NCBI RefSeq assembly: GCF_001577835.2 | Contig: NW_015439889.1 | Location: 28,058-92,057 of the forward strand | DNA from: Coturnix japonica | Lineage: Eukaryota; Chordata; Aves; Galliformes; Phasianidae | Direction: 5' to 3' | Length of the DNA stretch: 64,000 nt | In this document: in pieces, positions 36,515 to 47,869 of the stretch | How the letters are laid out: every line of letters begins with the position of its first letter | Position numbering within the stretch: the first letter of the stretch is position 1 | The notes under the pieces: generated by a model | The model's database searches: none | Seen by the model: only the letters and a program-made list of their open reading frames with translations | Told to the model about the DNA's origin: nothing | Program-made: the position numbers and the translations under genes

Positions 36515-36880
36515 GAGTCCCACAAAGTCCCACCAGAGCCGCCGTCGAGTGGGGGGGGGGTCCCCTGAAGTCGCTGGAGGACCCCGGGAAGGGCAGAGCT
36601 CTCCTAAGTCCCATCTGGAGCCGTCGGAGGAATCCCCGTAAGTGCCAACCGGAGCCGTCGGGGGGGGGGACGAGGGGAGGTTTGGGGTCGGCACCCCCAG
36701 GAATCCCACCCCGAGGCGCCTCAGGGAGCTGGGGGTCTTCAGAAATCCCACCCGGAGCCGGCAGCGCTGCGGGGTCCGTTCCGGATGGCGATGCCCCCAT
36801 AGGCGCCGCCTGGAGCCGCTGTGGGGGGGGCTCCATTGAAGACCCCCCTAAAAGTCCCATCCGGAGCCGCCGTGGCTCCA
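36515..36880. repeat. Degenerate repeats in JUNB 3' UTR
   Basis: Six imperfect copies of a motif like AARTCCCAYCYGGAGCCGYCG at about 36520, 36605, 36635, 36705, 36745 and 36855. Spacing is 30-110 bp and the motifs are interspersed with GGGGGGG runs. They lie between the JUNB stop and its 3' end. Confidence 0.7.
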
Positions 36881-36944
36881 TTCGAGGGGGGGTTTCTTTG
36901 CTCTCCGTGGGGTCCCGCACCCTGCAGACCCCCCTCAGCCCCGT

Positions 36945-37571
36945 TTAGAAGCCGAGCGCGGCTCCGTGCGGCAGCGGGCAGCCCGACCCCGCGTGGTCCC
37001 GCACGGAGCCCCGCAACCTCCGCACCTGAGCGCGGAGCCCCGCGGCCGCCGCCGCCAACGCGGCGTTTTGAGCCCGCAATCCCCGAACCCGCTGCTCCAA
37101 CCGAGCGATCCGCTCCAGCTTCCGCCGCCGGCACCGACTCGCCGCCAGCCGGTTCCGCAGCCGCCGCCGTTCCGCTTGAAGCCGCTCGGGGGATTCCGCC
37201 GTTTGGGGCGGCTCCGGGGATCCTTCCGTTGTGGGAACCGCCTGGAAGGGCCCCCCCGGTGCTGCCATCCCCGGGGGGGGCTCCGTGATGGTGACGTTGG
37301 GGGGTCCGGGGTGGTGCAGCTCATCCAGCGCCTGCGCGAAGCTCGTGGGGAAATTGTCGCGTTCCGCCGCCGGGGGGTAGAAGAACGGGCCCCCCCCTCC
37401 GGTACCGCCGCCGGTACCGAAAAATCCGCCGTCGGTGCACGGTTTGAGAGCACGGAACGGCTCCGTGGGAGCCCATCCTGCCGGCAGCACGCTGTAATCG
37501 GGCTCCGGGCGGCAGAAAGAGGCCGGGGAGGGTGAAGAACGGAAGAACGGAGGCTCCATCCGCGCGCACAT
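36945..37571 (-). CDS. JUNB: Transcription factor JunB, compact single-exon form
   Basis: JunB is an AP-1 subunit that dimerises with FOS proteins on TGAGTCA sites. The intronless frame encodes 208 residues from MCARMEPPF (human MCTKMEQPF) to GAALGF; human is 347. Visible in order: a short N-terminal segment DYSVLPAGWAPTEPFRALKP, similar to human DYKLL...DPYRSLK; FAQALDELHHPGPPNVT, similar to human FVKALDDLHKMNHVTPPNV; the basic region RRRLRNRLAASRCRRRKLER; and a leucine zipper with five heptad leucines from LEQRV to VRRL. Most lysines are replaced by Arg and the zipper interior is Ala-rich, in line with the high GC. Gly/Ser/Pro linkers are shortened. Position between RNASEH2A and HOOK2 supports JUNB over JUN or JUND. 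Confidence 0.92.
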   Translation of the reverse strand: MCARMEPPFFRSSPSPASFCRPEPDYSVLPAGWAPTEPFRALKPCTDGGFFGTGGGTGGGGPFFYPPAAERDNFPTSFAQALDELHHPGPPNVTITEPPPGMAAPGGPFQAVPTTEGSPEPPQTAESPERLQAERRRLRNRLAASRCRRRKLERIARLEQRVRGLRAQNAALAAAAAGLRAQVRRLRGSVRDHAGSGCPLPHGAALGF

Positions 37572-37613
37572 GCGGCCGAACCGGCAGCGGAACCGCACAC
37601 GGAACCGGGAGGG

Positions 37614-37652
37614 GCGGCGACGGGAATCGAACCCGCGGCCCTACGTCGCCGC
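37614..37652 (-). promoter_or_regulatory. JUNB: tRNA-like hairpin with Pol III B box at JUNB start site
   Basis: Minus strand: a 9-bp perfect inverted repeat (GCGGCGACG / CGTCGCCGC at 37644-37652 and 37614-37622) encloses GCGGGTTCGATTCCCGT. That inner segment forms a 5-bp stem with a 7-base TTCGATT loop, like a tRNA T-arm. GGTTCGATTCC (37623-37633) matches the B-box consensus exactly. There is no D or anticodon arm, so it is not a tRNA gene. Confidence 0.7.
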
Positions 37653-37653
37653 G

Positions 37654-37660
37654 CCTTATA
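37654..37660 (-). promoter_or_regulatory. JUNB: JUNB TATA box
   Basis: The minus strand reads TATAAGG 83 bases upstream of the JUNB start codon. CCAAT boxes (ATTGG on plus) lie at about 37685-37689 and 37738-37742. Confidence 0.7.
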
Positions 37661-39300
37661 CCCGCGCGGGGCGGAAACGCGTCCCATTGGCTACGCGGCA
37701 CAGTGGCCACGCCCATTCTACCGGCTGGGACACGCCCATTGGTCAGGGCACGCCCCGAGCGGGAAGGGGGCGGGGCTTATGGGGGGGGGCGGCGTGGGGG
37801 GGGGACACGCGTGGGGTGTGAGTGTAGGATGGAGCTGCGGGGTCCTGTCAGCTGTGGTACATGGGATCTACATGGATCCACATGGGATCTATATGGGATC
37901 TATATGGGATCTATATGGGATCCACATGGATCCACAGGGATCCACAGGGATGGAGCCTCAGGGATGGGAGCCCCGGCGTTTGGGGTGGGGCAGGGACGGA
38001 TGTGTGTAAGAACGTTAACGAGCGGCGTGTTAATGAGCAGCGTGTTAATGAGAGCAGCGTGTTAATGAGCAGCGTGTCAGGGCCTGTTGGGAAGCACCAG
38101 CCCACGAGTGGGGCAGGGGGTGCACACACATCACAGCTATCATCATCGTGCACAGTTGTTGTGTGGTTCAATTTTCCACGTATATTCAGGGCCTCCATAG
38201 AGCCCCATATTGCCCCATAGCGCCCCATATGAAGCCCCATAGTTGCCCCGTATAGAGCCCCATATTGCCCCAATAGGGCCCCATAGAGCCCCATAGAGCC
38301 CCATAGCACAGCGGGGCTTTCCAAGGAGGGGAGCAGCGCTGGATTTTAGGGGATTTTGGGCCCTCCTGATTTTCCCTCCCTACTTCTCTTTCCCTATTAA
38401 TAGTTCCTGAGTCAGCCCCGGCCGTGCCCCCTCCTGATGGTGTACCATATGGGCTGAGGGGCTCTCAGACACTGAAGGCTGGGGGGGGGGCACGCGTGGG
38501 CTGTGACCAAGGGCCTGGGGGGGTTGGGGGGTTCCCCCCCCCCCCAGCTCTCACTTTCTGTCAGCCCCAGCTGCTCCAACGGCCCCAACGGCCCCAACTG
38601 CCGGCGGCTTTCGGTGCGGATGGGGGGAAGGGGGGGGGATGGGGGAAAACTGAGCCTGACCGCGGGGGGGGGGAGTTCGCGAGCATGTCCTGAGGAACAC
38701 AGCAAAACGGGGGCGGCGCCGGGGAGCAGATAGAACCACGGATATAGCGGATATTACACGGGAGCAAGTGGAGGAACTGCGGGTGATGGTGGGGTGAGTG
38801 GTGGGGGGTGTTAGGTTGGGGGGTGATTGCTGGGGTGATGGTGGTGGGCGCTGTTGTGGGAGGGTGGTGCTTGGGGGGTGATGGTGGGCGGCTGATGGTT
38901 GGGTGATGTTGGGGGAGTGAATGGTGGGGGGGTGATTATGGGGTGATGTTGGTGGGCTGATGATGGGGGGTGATGTTGGGGGCTGTTGTGGGGGTGATGT
39001 TGGCTGGGGGTGGATGTCTGGGGGTCTCTGACCCAGCCACCCCCACTCCCCCCCCCCCTTTTCCGCCGTGATGACGCACCCCGAGTCGCCGGGTTCATTG
39101 CTGACGTCATCGGGGTGGCGCAGCCAATCCCGTGCCGCGGGGAAAAAGGCGCGGCGGCCCGGGCTGACCCCTCGAGGCCACGCCCCCTTTCCAAGATGGC
39201 GGCGTGGGCGGGGCCAGCAGGTGGCGCCGCTCTGGTCGCGCCTCGGTGGTGCTCAAGGTCCCCGGAGGGGGCGTGTCCCGCAGGTGCGGCCGCTCTGGGC
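37661..39300. other. JUNB-HOOK2 intergenic region with simple repeats
   Basis: No gene was found. It contains GGGATCTATAT units (37855-37955), GTTAATGAGCAGC units (38020-38085), CCCATATTGCCCCATAG units (38185-38300), a GGTGATGGTGGG-rich stretch (38785-39010) and a CpG promoter with a CRE at 39102-39109 for HOOK2. Confidence 0.6.
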
Positions 39301-39334
39301 GCGGCTCGGTGCCCCTGGCGGACCGGCGGCCAGC

Positions 39335-42300
39335 ATGGCGGCGGGGTCGGAGTGCTGCAGGCCGCTGCTCCCTTGGGTAAGGGGGGGCCGGGACTCCCCC
39401 CGCCACGAACCTTCCCGGGGCCGTTTTACCCCTCGTGGTGACCTTTGGTTTCCCCGCCATCCGGGTCCTGTGATTTCCCTTGGGATCCGCTCAGCGCTCG
39501 GATACCCCGCCCCGTTATTCCTTATGTCCCCGCTTTGCCCCGGATCCTTCTAGCTGTGCTGGCCGGGCTCTGCTATGGGGGGGGGGCTGAGCCTGGGGGG
39601 GGCATTGGGACCCCCAAGTGCTCTGGGATGGGACCATTGGGACCCCCAAGTGCTCTGGGATGGGACCATTGGGACCCCCAAGTGCCCTGGGATGGGACCA
39701 TTGGGACCCCCAAGTGCTCTGGGACCCCCATTTTTGGGGAGGGGGGAATTAATTCCCCATTTAGTCCCATTTAATCCCCCAGTTCTGAAGGTTCCCAGCC
39801 CCACCGAGGTGGGTTTTTTGGGGGGTGCGGTTCCAACCCTCCCGTGTGCCCCCCCCACAGCTGCAGACCTTTGACCCCCCCTCGCCATGCACCTCTCCCC
39901 AGGACCTCACCACTGGGGTGACCCTGGCTCATGTCCTGCACTGCATGTGAGTAACTGGGGGGAGGGTGCAGTGGGGCAGCGCCATCCAGCCCTGGGGGTT
40001 GTCACTGAATTTGTGTTGTCCCCCCCCCCCCCCCCTTCAATCCAGCGACCCCTCGTGGTTCAACGAGACATGGCTGGGCCGCATCCAGAGCGGTGCTGAG
40101 GACAACTGGAGACTGAAGGTGGAGGGGAGGAGTGTTATTTGGGGGGGGGGGACACAGCATGGAGGGGCACACAAAGGCATGGAGGGACCTCAGGTCTTCC
40201 TGGGGGGGGCAGTGAGGATGGTGCTGTGGGAGACAGTTGGGTTAAGGTGGGTTTGAGGGGGCAGTGAGGGGCTGTTGATTGGGGAGTGTGTGGGAAATCA
40301 CAGCTTGAACCTCTGATTAATCGGCTGATTAAGTGTTGGGTCAGCTGCGGGAGCACAAGTGAGAATAATCTGGCTGTGCTCCTGGAGGGGGTGGACCTCG
40401 ACTCCCCCTCCTCTAAAACCTCATTTAAGGGCTGAGCACCACTGAGGCAGCATCTCTTGGAGATTGCTCCCCAGGGGCTGCCTCAGCTTTCTGGTCAAGG
40501 CATTGACATTGGTGAGTTTTCCTTTGCTAATGACCTGTGACTATCTACCATCATCTTTGTTAACATCTTTATATTAGCCACCCTTACAGGGAGATCTAAT
40601 TTTGGGGGTGTTGTCATGGTCTGTGAACTTAATTTGAGGTGGGGCTCGTTTGGGAGTCTGGGGCGTCCATTTTTTTGCCCACCAGGCGAGCAACTTGCAG
40701 AAGGTGCTGCAGAGTGTGCTGGAATACTGGCAAGATGTGAGTGTGAGAAGCTGTGGTTTTGGGGTGTTCCTAGGTGGGATGGGAGGGTCTCATCCCTGGA
40801 TCTGGTTTCTCTGTACCCCCCCCAGGTGCTGGGCCAGGCGCTGGCAGAGCGTCACATCCCTGATGTTGTCCTGGCAGCCCAATGTGCTGACCCAGAGCAA
40901 CTGGGCAAATTGGTGCGACTGGTGCTGGGCTGTGCTGTCAGCTGCGAGATGAGGGAAGGTGGGCGTAGGGGGGGGGCTGTGCTGAGCACCCCAAAGTGTC
41001 CATCCCCCCATGCACCCCATAACCCATCTGCATCCCCTAAAAAAACACAGAGCACATCCAACGCATCATGACCCTGGATGAGGCAGTGCAGCATGGAGTG
41101 ATGATGGCCATCCAGGAGGTATGAGGCTGGGAGGAGGGAGCTCAGGGTGGGTTTGGGGGTGTTGGAGATGCCCCAAGGGTTCTCCCCATCCCTCTCCCCC
41201 CAGTTATTTATAATTTGTTTTGCAGCTTTTGGATAAAGAGCCCCTGGAGGCGATGATGGTGGAGACATATGAGAGCTTCGATGCTCAGGTGGGAGGGCTG
41301 GGGGGGAGGAGAGGGGTTTGGGGTGAATGGATACAGGACAGTACTTTGCGGAGGGGATGGGACGCGTTGGTGGTTTTCAGTATAGAGCTTGGGGGAGGGA
41401 GGGGCAGTTTTGGGGTATTGAGGTGCCCCCCCCAGCCCTGACAGCTCCTTTTTGCCTACCCCATAGTCACGGCGCTATTACTTCCTAAGTGAGGAACCGG
41501 AGGATGCTGTGGGGCCACAGCAGCGCTGCCTGGAGCTGGAGCAGCAGGTGGGTGCTCTGCAAGCAAAGTGTGTGTGTGGGGGGGGTTCTTGAAGCCTGAC
41601 ACCCCTCTGTTCTGAAGTTAAACCTAGAACAGCCAAAGGGCTGCTATGAGTGTGGATTCTCTGCTGTCTCATACGAGGGTTGAGCAGAAGGCCTACAGGT
41701 GTAGCTGGGAGGGGGCCCTGGGGGTCCCACGCTCTGAATGCTATTGGTGTGCGGCAGGTGGCGGCACTGCTGGAGGAGAAGGGCAGCCTGGCTGAGGAGA
41801 ACAAACTGCTGCGGGAGGAGAAAGCCCAGCTGGAAGCTGACGCTGCCGGTGCTGCATCCAAGAAGCTGCAGCTGCTGCAGGCGCAGGTGGAGGAGCTGCA
41901 GGAGGAAAACTACCGGTGGGTCGCAGGGTTCCAGGCGTGGGGGGCTCACAGGGACCCCAGTGGATACGGACCGTGTGATGTCTGCAGGTTGGAGAGCGGG
42001 AAGGAGGAGCTGCGGGCGCGCTGCAGCCGCTTGGAGCAGGAAGCGCGGGGGCTGCAGGCGCGGGCGGAGGAGCTGAGCAGCCTGGCTGGGGAGGCGCGTG
42101 TGCTGCGGGATGAGATGGACGCGCTCAGGTGCGTGGGGACGGGGTGATGTTGGGCCTCAGTACCGTGTGCCTTTGTGCTGTTATGGAGCTCACATCTCTC
42201 ATCTCTCCCACCCCACAGGGCATCGTCTGCCCGTGCCGGGCGGCTGGAGGCGGCGGTGGCTGCGTACCGGGGCCGGGCGGCGGCGGCGGGCGCACTGCGG

Positions 42301-44140
42301 CGCTGGGTGCGGGCGCTGGAGGAGCGGCACGACGGGCAGCTGCGACGGGCGGACCAGCTGCAGCTGCAGCTCGGACGGGCACAGGCAGGACGGGCGCAGC
42401 TGGAGGCAGCGCGACGGCAGGTGAGCGGGGCTGGGGGCTTTGGGGAAGGGGTGTGGATATGGGGTGGGGTTGGGGTGGGGTCGGGTGTGGCCTCGTTGGG
42501 GGTGGAGTCATTGAGGAGGTGAGGATGTGTGTCCCCCCCCGCAGGTGGAGGAGCTGAGCGGGCAGCGAGCGGCGGCGGCGCTGCAGGCAGAGCGGTGGCA
42601 GCGGGAGTGCCGCAGTCTGCAGGAGCGGTTTGAGGCGCTCAGCCAGGAGAGGGAGGTGAGACCCCCCCCATCACCACCCCAGAGCCCCCCCCTCCCCACA
42701 TCCCCGCTCATTTACTGCTGGTTTCTGTCCCCCTTCCCCCCCCCCAGCGGCTGCTGGAGGAGCGCGATGCGCTGCGTGAGGCCAACGAGGAGCTGCGCTG
42801 TGCTCAGGTGCAGCAGAGCTGCTTGCAGCTGGCAGGTGAGGGGGGTCCCAAGGGGGGGGGCACAGACCCCATGAGGTCACAGGGATTTTCCTTATGGGGT
42901 GGGCATTTTCCTGCCTGTTCTTCATTCTAGCAGGCATTGCCCCCATGGTAACAGTAACAGTGATGCTGGGGACCCCTTGGGGGTGCCACGTTGCCCCCCC
43001 CTCCTTCAGATCTCTATTTCTCCCTTTTAGATGCGGTACTGGATGGGAGCGCAGCCCCAGCAGGAAACCTGGCGGCCGAAATCCTCCCTGCTGAGCTCAG
43101 GTGGGTGCCCGGGGGGTCCTCAAGCCTCAGTGCTGCCGCCTGCCCTGTACCCCCCCACACACACACTTTGCCCCCTGCCCCCCAGGGAGACAGTGATGCG
43201 GCTGCAGCAGGAGAACCAACGACTGCAGGCCCAGGAGGCAGCACTACGGGTGCAGCGGGACCGGCTGCAGCGGCAGCTCCACGACATTGACAGGTAGAGG
43301 AGAGGAGCCCCTATTGCCCCCCCACAGTTTCCCTATTTCCTCCCCTTTAACTCCTCTCCTTCTTCCCCATATCCACAGGTTGGAGGCTGTGAGGGCAGCG
43401 GGGCTGCAAAGGGACCCCAACAAAGAAGTGAGCAGAGTGGGGCTGGAAGGCCACCTCTCCCCCCCCATGTCAATAAAAGAGATGGAGGGCCTTTGTGCCC
43501 GCCATTCCCCCTTCTGTCCTCACAGGGCTGTAGGTGGAGGGTGTTCAGAGCTGCACCCCCTCCTTGGGATTGCCTTATGTTGGGGTTCGGGTGGGTCTGA
43601 TATTATTGCTTCCCCCCCCAAGGTGACACAGGAGCCGAAGCCCCCCCACACTGCCCCTATTCTGCGCGCCCTCAGGAACCAACTGCAGGAGAAGGATGCT
43701 CAAATCCGGCACCTGGAGGTGAGGGAGAGGCTCAGGGAGGGGGGGTCTGGGGGGCACCGCTCTGCTCAACCCCCCCACCCTTATGGTTGCCCACACAGAA
43801 TGACTACGAGCGGAGCCGGGCACAGCAGGAGCGTGAGGAGCGGCTGTTGGTCACTGCGTGGTACAACATGGTAAGGATGGGGGGGCAAATAGAGCAGGTG
43901 GGGGGGCAAGAATAGCACCCCTGGGGGTTGAATACACATTGAGGGGGGTGATGGTGGTTCCCATGCTCATCTCATGTCCCCCACCCCATTCAGGGTTTGG
44001 CATTGCAGCAGCAAACACTTGAGGAGGGGGCCCTGAGGACGCCTCATGGGAGTGGGCCTCGCTCATTCCTGGCCCAGCAGCGTTTGGCCTCAGCTGCTCG
44101 TCATGCACGACCCCCCCATGGCCGCCCCCCCAACCGCTGA
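39335..44140 (+). CDS. HOOK2: HOOK2, microtubule/dynein-linked adaptor
   Basis: Hook proteins link cargo and centrosomal structures to dynein. Nineteen exons: 39335-39376, 39861-39946, 40046-40118, 40686-40736, 40826-40958, 41051-41118, 41226-41288, 41467-41547, 41758-41915, 41988-42128, 42219-42420, 42545-42655, 42748-42835, 43031-43100, 43186-43293, 43379-43427, 43623-43718, 43799-43870, 43994-44140; 612 residues (human about 719). The N-terminal Hook domain (DPSWFNETWLGRIQSGAEDN, LGKLVRLVLGCAVSCE) is followed by long coiled coil (EEKGSLAEENKLLREEKAQL and similar). The C-terminal cargo region (QLQEKDAQIRHLENDYERSR, LLVTAWYNMGLALQQ) is conserved. Between LEAVRAAGLQRDPNKE and VTQEPKPP the human coiled-coil segment of over 100 residues has no counterpart. 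All junctions keep phase. Confidence 0.96.
39603..39730. repeat. 32-bp minisatellite in HOOK2 intron 1
   Basis: About four copies of GGGACCCCCAAGTGCTCTGG plus GATGGGACCATT. Confidence 0.95.
40287..40588. mobile_element. Probable solo LTR in HOOK2 intron 3
   Basis: A 302-bp non-coding block starts TGTGTGGG and ends CCCTTACA (TG...CA ends, TGT/ACA inverted). It is flanked on both sides by the five-base direct repeat GGGAG (40282-40286 and 40589-40593), which is what LTR insertion leaves. A TTTAAGG TATA-like element lies inside. No internal retroviral sequence is present. It is an old fossil; the family is not identified and the orientation is uncertain. Confidence 0.6.
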
Positions 44141-44352
44141 CCCCTCATTTGGGGGAGTCACTTGGGGCTGCTGTGATTCCCCCAAGCTGGGCTGGACCCA
44201 TTTCCGACACTACTGATCTGCCCCCCTCCTTTTTTTGGGGGGTGGGCTCTGCCCCTTCTTTGGCAGAGGGGGCTTTTAGCACTTCTATTTTTGTACCCTG
44301 TTTCCCTGGGGGAGGGGTATCTCCCTGTCCCCCTCCCCAAAACCTCTTTTTC

Positions 44353-44358
44353 AATAAA
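44353..44358 (+). terminator. HOOK2: HOOK2 poly(A) signal AATAAA
   Basis: Canonical hexamer 213 bases after the HOOK2 stop and about 120 bases from the convergent BEST2 stop codon. Confidence 0.8.
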
Positions 44359-44477
44359 GCCATGAGATCAGGGTTATAGGGTTCACTTTTTAAGGGATTA
44401 CCCGGGGGTTAATAGCATTGAGCCCCAGTTTAGGGACTTGCAGGGGGGAGGGGGTCAGCATTTTGGGTTCCTCCCAC

Positions 44478-47090
44478 CTACACCATCTCATCTGTGGGGC
44501 GCAGGTCCCAGCTGTGGGGTGATTCCCCTTTGATGCTCCCCAGCAGCACATCTGTGTCCACCCCCAGGCTGTTCCCGTCTCCTTCGGTGGGTGCTCCTGG
44601 GGGGGCCTCATCCCCATGTTCCCCCTCACAGCCAGTGCTGTTCTTGTGCCGTAGGAGGGAGAAATGGCAGCTGAAGGCACCGGTGGGGGGGTGTGGGGGG
44701 GGCTCAGAGGTCTCCCCAATGTCCTCCAGTGGTTGGAACTGCATCTCTTCCTTTGCCAGCCTGGGGGAAGGGGAGCACCCTAAAACTCTCTGCAGCATTC
44801 AGGGACCCCCCCAGCCTGGGATGTGGGGGTGCAGGAGGTTTTGGGCTTCGTGTTGGGGTTCATGGGGGGGGTGGCTACTCACGCCACATCGAAGGCTGAC
44901 CCACGGAAGCTGGGCAGGCGCAGCTGCGCGGCGGTGGCAGCCGTGTAGGGCGCACGGGGGCTGATGCTGTCCCAGTACCGGTCCCTCTCCAGTGTGGGGA
45001 CATCCCCATAGAGCTCATCCACGGCCAGCATGGACACCTGCAGGTACTGCTATCCCCAACTGTCCCCAATGTCGCCCCTTCCCCCCATGCCCCTCCACCC
45101 CATACCTGGAAGTTGCGGTCAATGAGTGTGTTGGTCTCAAAGTCATCATCGTCCTCCCCAAAGGGGTTAATGAGCTGCTCGGCCACCTGTGGTGGTGCCA
45201 ACCTGTGTCTGTGCTGTCCCCCCCCCACCCAGTGCTGTCCCCCCCCCACCCAGTGCTGTCACCCACCTTAAGCCACCCCACGTAGAAGAAGAACTGCAGG
45301 AGGGTGAAGACGGGCAGCCCCAGATCCAGCTCATGCCCTGCGTAGCCCTGGGCCGGGTCCAGGAACTGCCGCCCGATCAGACAGGTGGCAAAGAAGGCGT
45401 AGACAGCGATGGTCACCACCTGCAGGGCCAGCAGCACACAGAACTCAGCCATCCCTGCGTCCCTTTGTGGCCCCTCCATCCCCGTCCGTGTCCTCGTATC
45501 CCCTCCTCCCTCCATGGGGCCTCCTCAGGTCCTGCCTGTATCTGTCCCCATCCCTGCCCCTGTGACCCCACATCCCCACCTGTGTGTACACCAGCGGGAT
45601 GCTGATCCAGTCGTAGTGGAACAACATGCTGCACTTGGCCCGGAACAGGTTCAGCTCCTAAAAAAAGGGGACATAGAATGGAGGGTTTGGGGTGGGGGCG
45701 GGGGATTCCTTTGTGGGGTTGGGGGAGTCTCACCTCCATCAGCAGCTTTAGGGTGCAGTCATCGCGCACCCTCCCCTCGCGCCGTGCCTGCCCCACCAGC
45801 GCCCCGAACCACATGCAGGGCACCCAGAACTTGTTATAGGGCGAGCGCAGCGCGTCCAGCCGGCACCGCTCCTCCCGAGTCAGAAACCCTACAGGAATGG
45901 GCCCCAATGATGAGACCACCCCTATAACGAGACCACCCCCACAATGACAGCCTCATTGATGTCACTCCCATGGTGATATCCCAATGACAATGTCACTCCC
46001 TGACAATATCACCCTATCACCAGGTGACCCCCACTATCACCGCAATCCCACCCCCGTGGCACTGCGACCCCCGTAACTTCACTGCTCCCCATCCCACCCC
46101 ATAATGATGCCACCCCCATGGCAATACCACCCCTATAACATCACATACCCCCCATGATGCCACCCCTGTAACATCACTCTCCCCCATCCCACCCTTACGA
46201 TCCCCCCCCCGCTGTCCCTCACCCGCCTCTACGAGGTGGTCGGTGGTGGGGAATCTCTTATAGACGGCGGTGCTGACGGCTCTGAGCACCAGCAGAGCTG
46301 CCAGGCTGCCATAACGCATCAGCGTGCGGCGCAGGATGCGGCCCCGCTCATCGGCTCCGTGCACCCCGCACCCCACTGCCAGCATCAGCCCGTCTGGGGC
46401 TGGGACGCTCCGGAACTGCCCCCACCAGCGCTCCAACACCACGGCCACGTAGAAACCTGCGCGAGGATGGAGGTGGGTGCTGGGAATACTGGGATGGGGC
46501 ACTGGAGGTCATGGGAGGGGGGAGGAGGGAAGGGAAAAGGGTCCTGGGGGTGCTGAGATGGAGTGCTGGGAGGAAATGGGGGCTCCGGGAGCACTGGGAA
46601 TGGGAACTGTGAATACCGGGAGGGAAAAGCAGCGGGCACTGGGGTTAATGGGAGAACTGGGAGCAGGGAGTGGGAAGTTGAGAGGGGCTGGGGGTTCTAA
46701 GGGGGGTCCCGGGGGGGCTCTGACCGAGCACAAAGGCGACAGGAATGAGCTGTGCTGAGCGGTCACAGTACAGAACCAGCTTCTCAAAGAGGCGCCGCTG
46801 TGGTTCCGACAGCAGAAACCTAAACGGGGGGGGGATGTAAATGTCTCACTGCTGCCAGCCCATATCCCCCCCCATGTCCCTCATAATGTCCCCATGTCTC
46901 CATATCCCACTGGTACCCCATGCAGCCCCATGTCCCACCGGTAGGCCATGCTCAGCCCCAGGTAGGCCCCCAGGAAGAGCAGCACTTCCCGGTACAGCAG
47001 TTTGTAGATGCTCCCACGCCACAGCAGCAGCAGCTGGGAGAAGCCCCCGAAGCGAGCAGTGGCCACCCGTGCTGTGTAGGTCACCGTCAT
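44478..47090 (-). CDS. BEST2: Bestrophin-2, calcium-activated chloride channel
   Basis: Bestrophins form pentameric plasma-membrane chloride/bicarbonate channels gated by cytosolic calcium. Nine exons: 46939-47090, 46725-46819, 46223-46456, 45734-45888, 45580-45657, 45267-45419, 45106-45186, 44883-45037, 44478-44760; 461 residues (human 509). The start [20 protein letters not shown] is the conserved bestrophin N terminus. Also visible are [20 protein letters not shown], the [20 protein letters not shown] segment, [20 protein letters not shown], the [13 protein letters not shown] region and the calcium-clasp acidic run [13 protein letters not shown] followed by [19 protein letters not shown]. 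The last exon carries a less conserved tail ending PTDEMV. Paralogue choice rests on position between HOOK2 and GET3. Confidence 0.96.
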
Positions 47091-47863
47091 CGTCCTGGGG
47101 ACAGAATGGGGACCACGGGGACCCCAAAAGACACCGTGAGCCACAGAACATCCACACAGCAACGTGGGGATGCTGAAGCTTTGGGGACAGTGAAAATTGG
47201 GGACACCCAGATGGGAAAATGGGGACTTTGGAATCCAGTCAGGGAGAGTGTGGGCAGGGAAGCCCTGGGGACGGCGACCTTGGGGCCATTAAATGAGGCC
47301 AGCAGAACCTTGGGGACATTGAAATCACCTTGGGGACGTGAAAACAGGTTGTGGGGGGTAACCGGACCCCATGGTGAAATGGGGACAGTGAAATCCTGGG
47401 GATGACAACGCCTGGAGGACAGAATTCAGGACCAAACCACCCAAAAGCATTTGCAACCCCCCCTGACCCCCCATCCCTGCGCTCCTGGCATCCCCACTCA
47501 CCCAGGACAGCTGAGCCAGGAGTGGCTGCCACCGCTCTGGGGCCACGTCCCCATCCCAGGGCCCTAAATACCGCAGGCAGCAGGGTCGGCCCTGCCCTGG
47601 GGTGGGGTGGGCCGACCCCCCCAGGGTGGGTGGTGGCAGCGCAATGTCCCCAAAGCCAGTTCTGTGAGGTCGCGGGGACAGATCCCAGCAGGGTGGGGAC
47701 ATGAGGACAACAGGGACACCCCCCGGTGCCTCGTTAATCCGTGCTGATTAATGAGGTCCCTGCGTCCCCTGGGCCAGGTGCCAGTGAGTGTTGACGTCAC
47801 AACTTCCCCGCGTCCCCCTCCCGATCCCAAGAACCTCAGAGCCTCTGCTCTCCGCTTCCCAAA

Positions 47864-47869
47864 TTTATT
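47864..47869 (-). terminator. GET3: GET3 poly(A) signal AATAAA
   Basis: The minus strand carries AATAAA about 205 bases after the GET3 stop. A second AATAAA-like sequence is not evident on this strand nearby. Confidence 0.7.

Noticed and set aside
37614-37652. tRNA gene at the JUNB promoter
   Set aside because: Only a T-arm and acceptor-like stem are present; no A box, D-arm or anticodon arm fits in the length.
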